Origin: a virus
Strand: one strand, 5' to 3'
DNA: 24,428 nt
Virus record (IMG/VR): IMGVR_UViG_3300020213_000111
Coordinates: 1 to 24,428 of that record
Shown: piece by piece, positions 22,204 through 24,428 of the stretch
Layout: every line of letters begins with the position of its first letter
Position numbering within the stretch: the stretch's first letter is position 1
Made by a program: the position numbers and the translations under genes
Notes under the pieces: generated by a model
The model's database searches: none
The model's input: only the letters and a program-made list of their open reading frames with translations
Told to the model about the DNA's origin: nothing

Positions 22204-23289
22204 TTATGCTGCTTGCTGGCCATCATCAGCGGATGCCGATGATAGGTCTTGCTCTTTGAGCAAGATGGTGAGGCGATCCATAGGTTCGCCAATGGTTGAA
22301 AACTGTTCTATGTCGATGCCCGCCGCCTGTGCCGCCTCGCGCAATGCTTTGTTGTCGTAAGACGGGCTGCCTTTGACCGACGCCCAGGACAACACTTTTG
22401 GAATCTTGCGAATGCCTCTGGCGCGCAGCCGGTTTTTCAAATCTTCTTGCAAATCGCGCGACGCTGTTTCATCGGATTTGATCGAGACTTTGAGGCGCTT
22501 GATGGCAAGCGCCAGGTCCGTCGCCTCCGCTATGAATTGCGGACCGGCAACGCCGCCTTCCGCCGGAACTGATCGGCGTTCAACGCCACATGCGCCAGTG
22601 AATGGGCAATATTCACACTCACCCCCCCCAGCGATCCAACCTTCCGGCTTTAGTTCGGCGGCGTTTGTTGCAGTCATGATCTCGGCGGCACGTGCCTTGC
22701 CACTAGCGTATATTTTTGGATTAAATTCGATCACAAATTCCTTCACCTCTGACCAGAAACTTGCATCGGTGTAGGAGAGGATCGAATGCGTCGGTTGGTA
22801 CAGGGTCAGTTCACGGATTAGACCCATCTGAATATGCGTCTGATAGACGTTCTCGGCCTTGGCCTCGCTCAAGTTTGTTCGCGGATCAGCGGTCTTGCAC
22901 TCGACCGTCACTTCCGTGCCGCTCCCCGGCGCAATGCTGTCCGGTTCACATCCACCGAGCAGCCCATCAGGCGTTGCAGATATGAAGCCTGATACGAAGG
23001 TTTTCTGTTCGGTTCCCGCAAACATCAGCCGCGGGCCAAAACGAGCGCGCATTGCGGGCACCCAGAAAGATTCCTCGAATACTGTCCCACGCATGCGACC
23101 GCCCCAACTGTCTACATAGTCAGGATCGCGCGGTGCTCCGTGAACAGGGTCGCCTTCGTTCTTTGTCCAGAATGTTTTTCGTGCGCACTGACCAACGTCT
23201 GACGCGCCAACAGTTTGGCTCCGATCAGACGCCCATATCTTGTTCTGTGTGGCCGCGTATTGGTCGAGCGTGGTTGAGATTATGCCCAT
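22204..23289 (-). CDS. Cas4/YqaJ-like PD-(D/E)XK exonuclease with probable Fe-S cluster
   Basis: A 361-residue protein. The nuclease core shows SATPDG (Asp108), VTVECKT (Glu130, Lys132) and YQTHIQMGL (Gln150), the PD-(D/E)XK plus QxxxY-type arrangement of RecB-family nucleases. Cys35 (VGQCARKTFW) and the cluster Cys225-x2-Cys228-x5-Cys234 match the one-plus-three cysteine pattern that holds a 4Fe-4S cluster in Cas4 and AddB-type proteins. A C-terminal extension of about 110 residues is helical and charged. It would resect DNA ends for phage recombination or replication. There are no cas1 or cas2 genes and no repeat array, so a CRISPR role is not indicated. It overlaps the upstream gene by 10 bases. 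Confidence 0.87.
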   Translation of the reverse strand: MGIISTTLDQYAATQNKIWASDRSQTVGASDVGQCARKTFWTKNEGDPVHGAPRDPDYVDSWGGRMRGTVFEESFWVPAMRARFGPRLMFAGTEQKTFVSGFISATPDGLLGGCEPDSIAPGSGTEVTVECKTADPRTNLSEAKAENVYQTHIQMGLIRELTLYQPTHSILSYTDASFWSEVKEFVIEFNPKIYASGKARAAEIMTATNAAELKPEGWIAGGGECEYCPFTGACGVERRSVPAEGGVAGPQFIAEATDLALAIKRLKVSIKSDETASRDLQEDLKNRLRARGIRKIPKVLSWASVKGSPSYDNKALREAAQAAGIDIEQFSTIGEPMDRLTILLKEQDLSSASADDGQQAA

Positions 23290-23705
23290 GTCCCAACCCC
23301 CGTAAGCTCGTGCCGCACGGTTTCGTAAACGGTCGGCGGCTCGTCGCTATGCGGCAGCGAGTCATTGAACGGCGGCAGACCCGAGCGAACACGCAATCGG
23401 GCAATGTGGGTTGCGATCAGACCAAGCACCTCGCGCCGAACATTTGCGTCGGCGGCCTGCACCCAAGCGCACTTCGCAATGTAGGTTATGAGCGCCGGCC
23501 CGCCTTCCAGCGTGATTGTGTCCAGCAATTGCTCCAGCGCTTTCACCTCAGCGCCCCATTGTCCTTCACGAAGCGCGCGGAGCTGGAGTCGCTTGGCCCG
23601 TTCATAATTGCGGAAAAGCTCCTGCGCCTCGAACATCTGCGCTTCGGCGGCAGCTTCGAATGCGTTGGCTGCGTCTATCCCGCTCATGGCGTCCACCCCG
23701 CTCAT
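23280..23705 (-). CDS. Hypothetical helical protein in the replication block
   Basis: Encodes 141 residues from ATG 23705, chosen because it overlaps the upstream stop as ATGA with a GGGGG 8 bases before it; ATG 23720 is the alternative. The body is helical: AANAFEAAAEAQMFEAQEL, FRNYERAKRLQLRALREGQ and NVRREVLGLIATHIARLRV. The C-terminus is proline-containing and acidic. No family is recognised. It lies between two nuclease genes, so a DNA-metabolism accessory role is possible but not shown. Confidence 0.7.
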   Translation of the reverse strand: MSGVDAMSGIDAANAFEAAAEAQMFEAQELFRNYERAKRLQLRALREGQWGAEVKALEQLLDTITLEGGPALITYIAKCAWVQAADANVRREVLGLIATHIARLRVRSGLPPFNDSLPHSDEPPTVYETVRHELTGVGTWA

Positions 23706-24049
23706 TCCAACATCCCCCATGCGCCGACCTGCGCCATTCCTTCTTCGACCGAGCGAGCCATGGCCCAGCGATGACCCAGCGATTCCAGTTTGGTCCGCAT
23801 TCCGATTTGCTCTTCAGAAAGACGGCCAACATTGTTTTTGAGTTCGAGCCATGCGACGCCGTTTTCATCGGCAAAGAGCAAATCAGGCATGCCAGGTCGC
23901 AAGCCTTCGGCCTTCATTTGCTTGGCAACGACCCAGTTGCGTAGCCCACCATTCGGGATGGAGCAGAACACAACCTCAGGTCGGATGCTGACCTTTAATT
24001 CACTGACCAGATCGCACTGGATTTTGTGCTCGGATGGATGCTCTCTCAC
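23702..24049 (-). CDS. VRR-NUC domain nuclease
   Basis: A 115-residue single-domain protein. CSIPNGGLRN (29-38), GLRPGMPDLLF (49-59) with Asp56, and WLELKN (67-72) with Glu69 and Lys71 give the PD-(D/E)XK core of the VRR-NUC family, and GRLSEEQ (75-81) is its usual follow-on. These small phage enzymes are thought to act on branched or flapped DNA, as Holliday-junction-type or flap nucleases. The start is GTG 24049, overlapping the stop of the DnaA-like gene as GTGA. Family call is firm; substrate is not known. Confidence 0.87.
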   Translation of the reverse strand: MREHPSEHKIQCDLVSELKVSIRPEVVFCSIPNGGLRNWVVAKQMKAEGLRPGMPDLLFADENGVAWLELKNNVGRLSEEQIGMRTKLESLGHRWAMARSVEEGMAQVGAWGMLE

Positions 24050-24428
24050 GACCCAATCTCTTCCTTCATCTGGTCAAACCGATTGCGGAAGGCCTCCTCC
24101 GTAAGTAGTGGCTTCATTCGCGTTCGCGCGTTGATGACGCAGGTATGATCTCGGTTAAGATAGCGTCCGATGGTGTGGAGGGAAAAGTCCGTCATTTCGA
24201 GAAACAGATTTGCTGCGACGAAGCGCGGAGTGATGATGTGATCTTTGCGAGACGGTCCGCAAATGTCGGTAATGGTCACGTTAAATTCGTCGGATACGAC
24301 CCATAGAATGCGCCGGGCAATCGGCATGTTCGAGAACGGACGGCCCTTGGTTTCGTATTGGCGGCGCTTGATGACGCAAGTGAGATTAGCTGCGGGCTTT
24401 GCTGCGGGCTTTGCTGCGGGCTTTGCTG
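24046..24428 (-). CDS. DnaA domain IV (DNA-binding) protein, 5' end outside window
   Basis: The frame is open to the window edge, giving at least 126 residues. The last about 90 are the DnaA C-terminal DNA-binding domain: ILWVVSDEFNVTITDICG, then PSRKDHIITPRFVAANLF and SLHTIGRYLNRDHTCVINA, whose RDHTCV corresponds to the DnaA signature RDHTTV (Thr to Cys). The AAA+ domain is not visible. Upstream, in frame, come NLTCVIKRRQYETKGRPFSN and a linker of AKPA repeats, with no start codon before the ATG at 24327, which itself lacks a ribosome binding site, so the gene most likely starts outside the window. It could bind DnaA-box-like sites to open the phage origin, block host initiation, or act as a regulator. 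Confidence 0.82.
   Translation of the reverse strand, partial: AKPAAKPAAKPAANLTCVIKRRQYETKGRPFSNMPIARRILWVVSDEFNVTITDICGPSRKDHIITPRFVAANLFLEMTDFSLHTIGRYLNRDHTCVINARTRMKPLLTEEAFRNRFDQMKEEIGS
24389..24428. repeat. 12-bp tandem repeat encoding AKPA units, runs to window edge
   Basis: Three perfect copies of GCTGCGGGCTTT (24389-24424) plus four bases of a fourth reach the end of the window. On the minus strand they encode repeated Ala-Lys-Pro-Ala, a typical flexible basic linker. The true length of the array is unknown. Confidence 0.95.

Noticed and set aside
21656-23774. Several plus-strand frames of 130-240 residues opposite the nuclease block
   Set aside because: They mirror genes with clear catalytic motifs on the minus strand and have no recognisable domain.

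Overview
The window looks like the replication, packaging and virion part of a tailed-phage (or prophage) genome with a short-tail, T7-type virion plan. Every gene I accept lies on the minus strand, so transcription runs from high to low coordinates. Protein style, the high-GC codon usage and the recognisable families suggest an alphaproteobacterial host; this is an inference from style, not a database match. No integrase, lysogeny repressor, RNA polymerase, endolysin, tRNA or CRISPR array was seen. Both ends are cut inside genes.

Reading in the direction of transcription, the right part (24428 to about 18850) is a DNA-metabolism block. It holds a DnaA domain IV protein (5' end outside the window), a VRR-NUC nuclease, an unrecognised protein, a Cas4/YqaJ-like PD-(D/E)XK exonuclease with four candidate iron-sulphur cysteines, a conserved phage protein of unknown role, and a large primase-helicase. 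Next comes a gene-poor strip (18850 to 17800) with an iterated GCARCACNTTG-type motif array, one hypothetical gene whose 3' end and stop codon exist in three tandem 39-bp copies, and an AT-rich leader in front of a phage sigma factor gene.

The middle (17200 to 9100) is the late block: sigma factor, a small unknown, a holin-like two-helix membrane protein, a P22 gp3-type small terminase, two beta-rich presumed structural proteins, large terminase, a small linker protein, a T7-type portal, two small proteins, a scaffold-like protein and the major capsid protein. Terminator-like hairpins bracket the capsid end of this block, and the capsid gene has a 184-base potentially structured leader.

The left part (9050 to 1) is the tail and ejection block: a small capsid-adjacent protein, a hypothetical protein, tail tubular proteins A- and B-like, then a GNAT-like protein, a gp14-like protein, a transglycosylase-bearing internal protein, a 43-residue protein and the start of a giant polyvalent protein. 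This order matches T7 genes 11-12-13-14-15-16, which makes the GNAT-like protein a good candidate for a gp13 counterpart.

Genes are tightly packed, with TAATG, ATGA, GTGA, TTGA and TAAATG junctions, implying translational coupling. Non-ATG starts are frequent (GTG, TTG, and probably CTG and ATT). The most notable observations are the iteron-like array next to the primase gene, a poly-alanine small gene that appears broken by one base in a hexanucleotide repeat, the scar of a missing domain in the polyvalent protein, and the DnaA domain IV fusion to an AKPA repeat.
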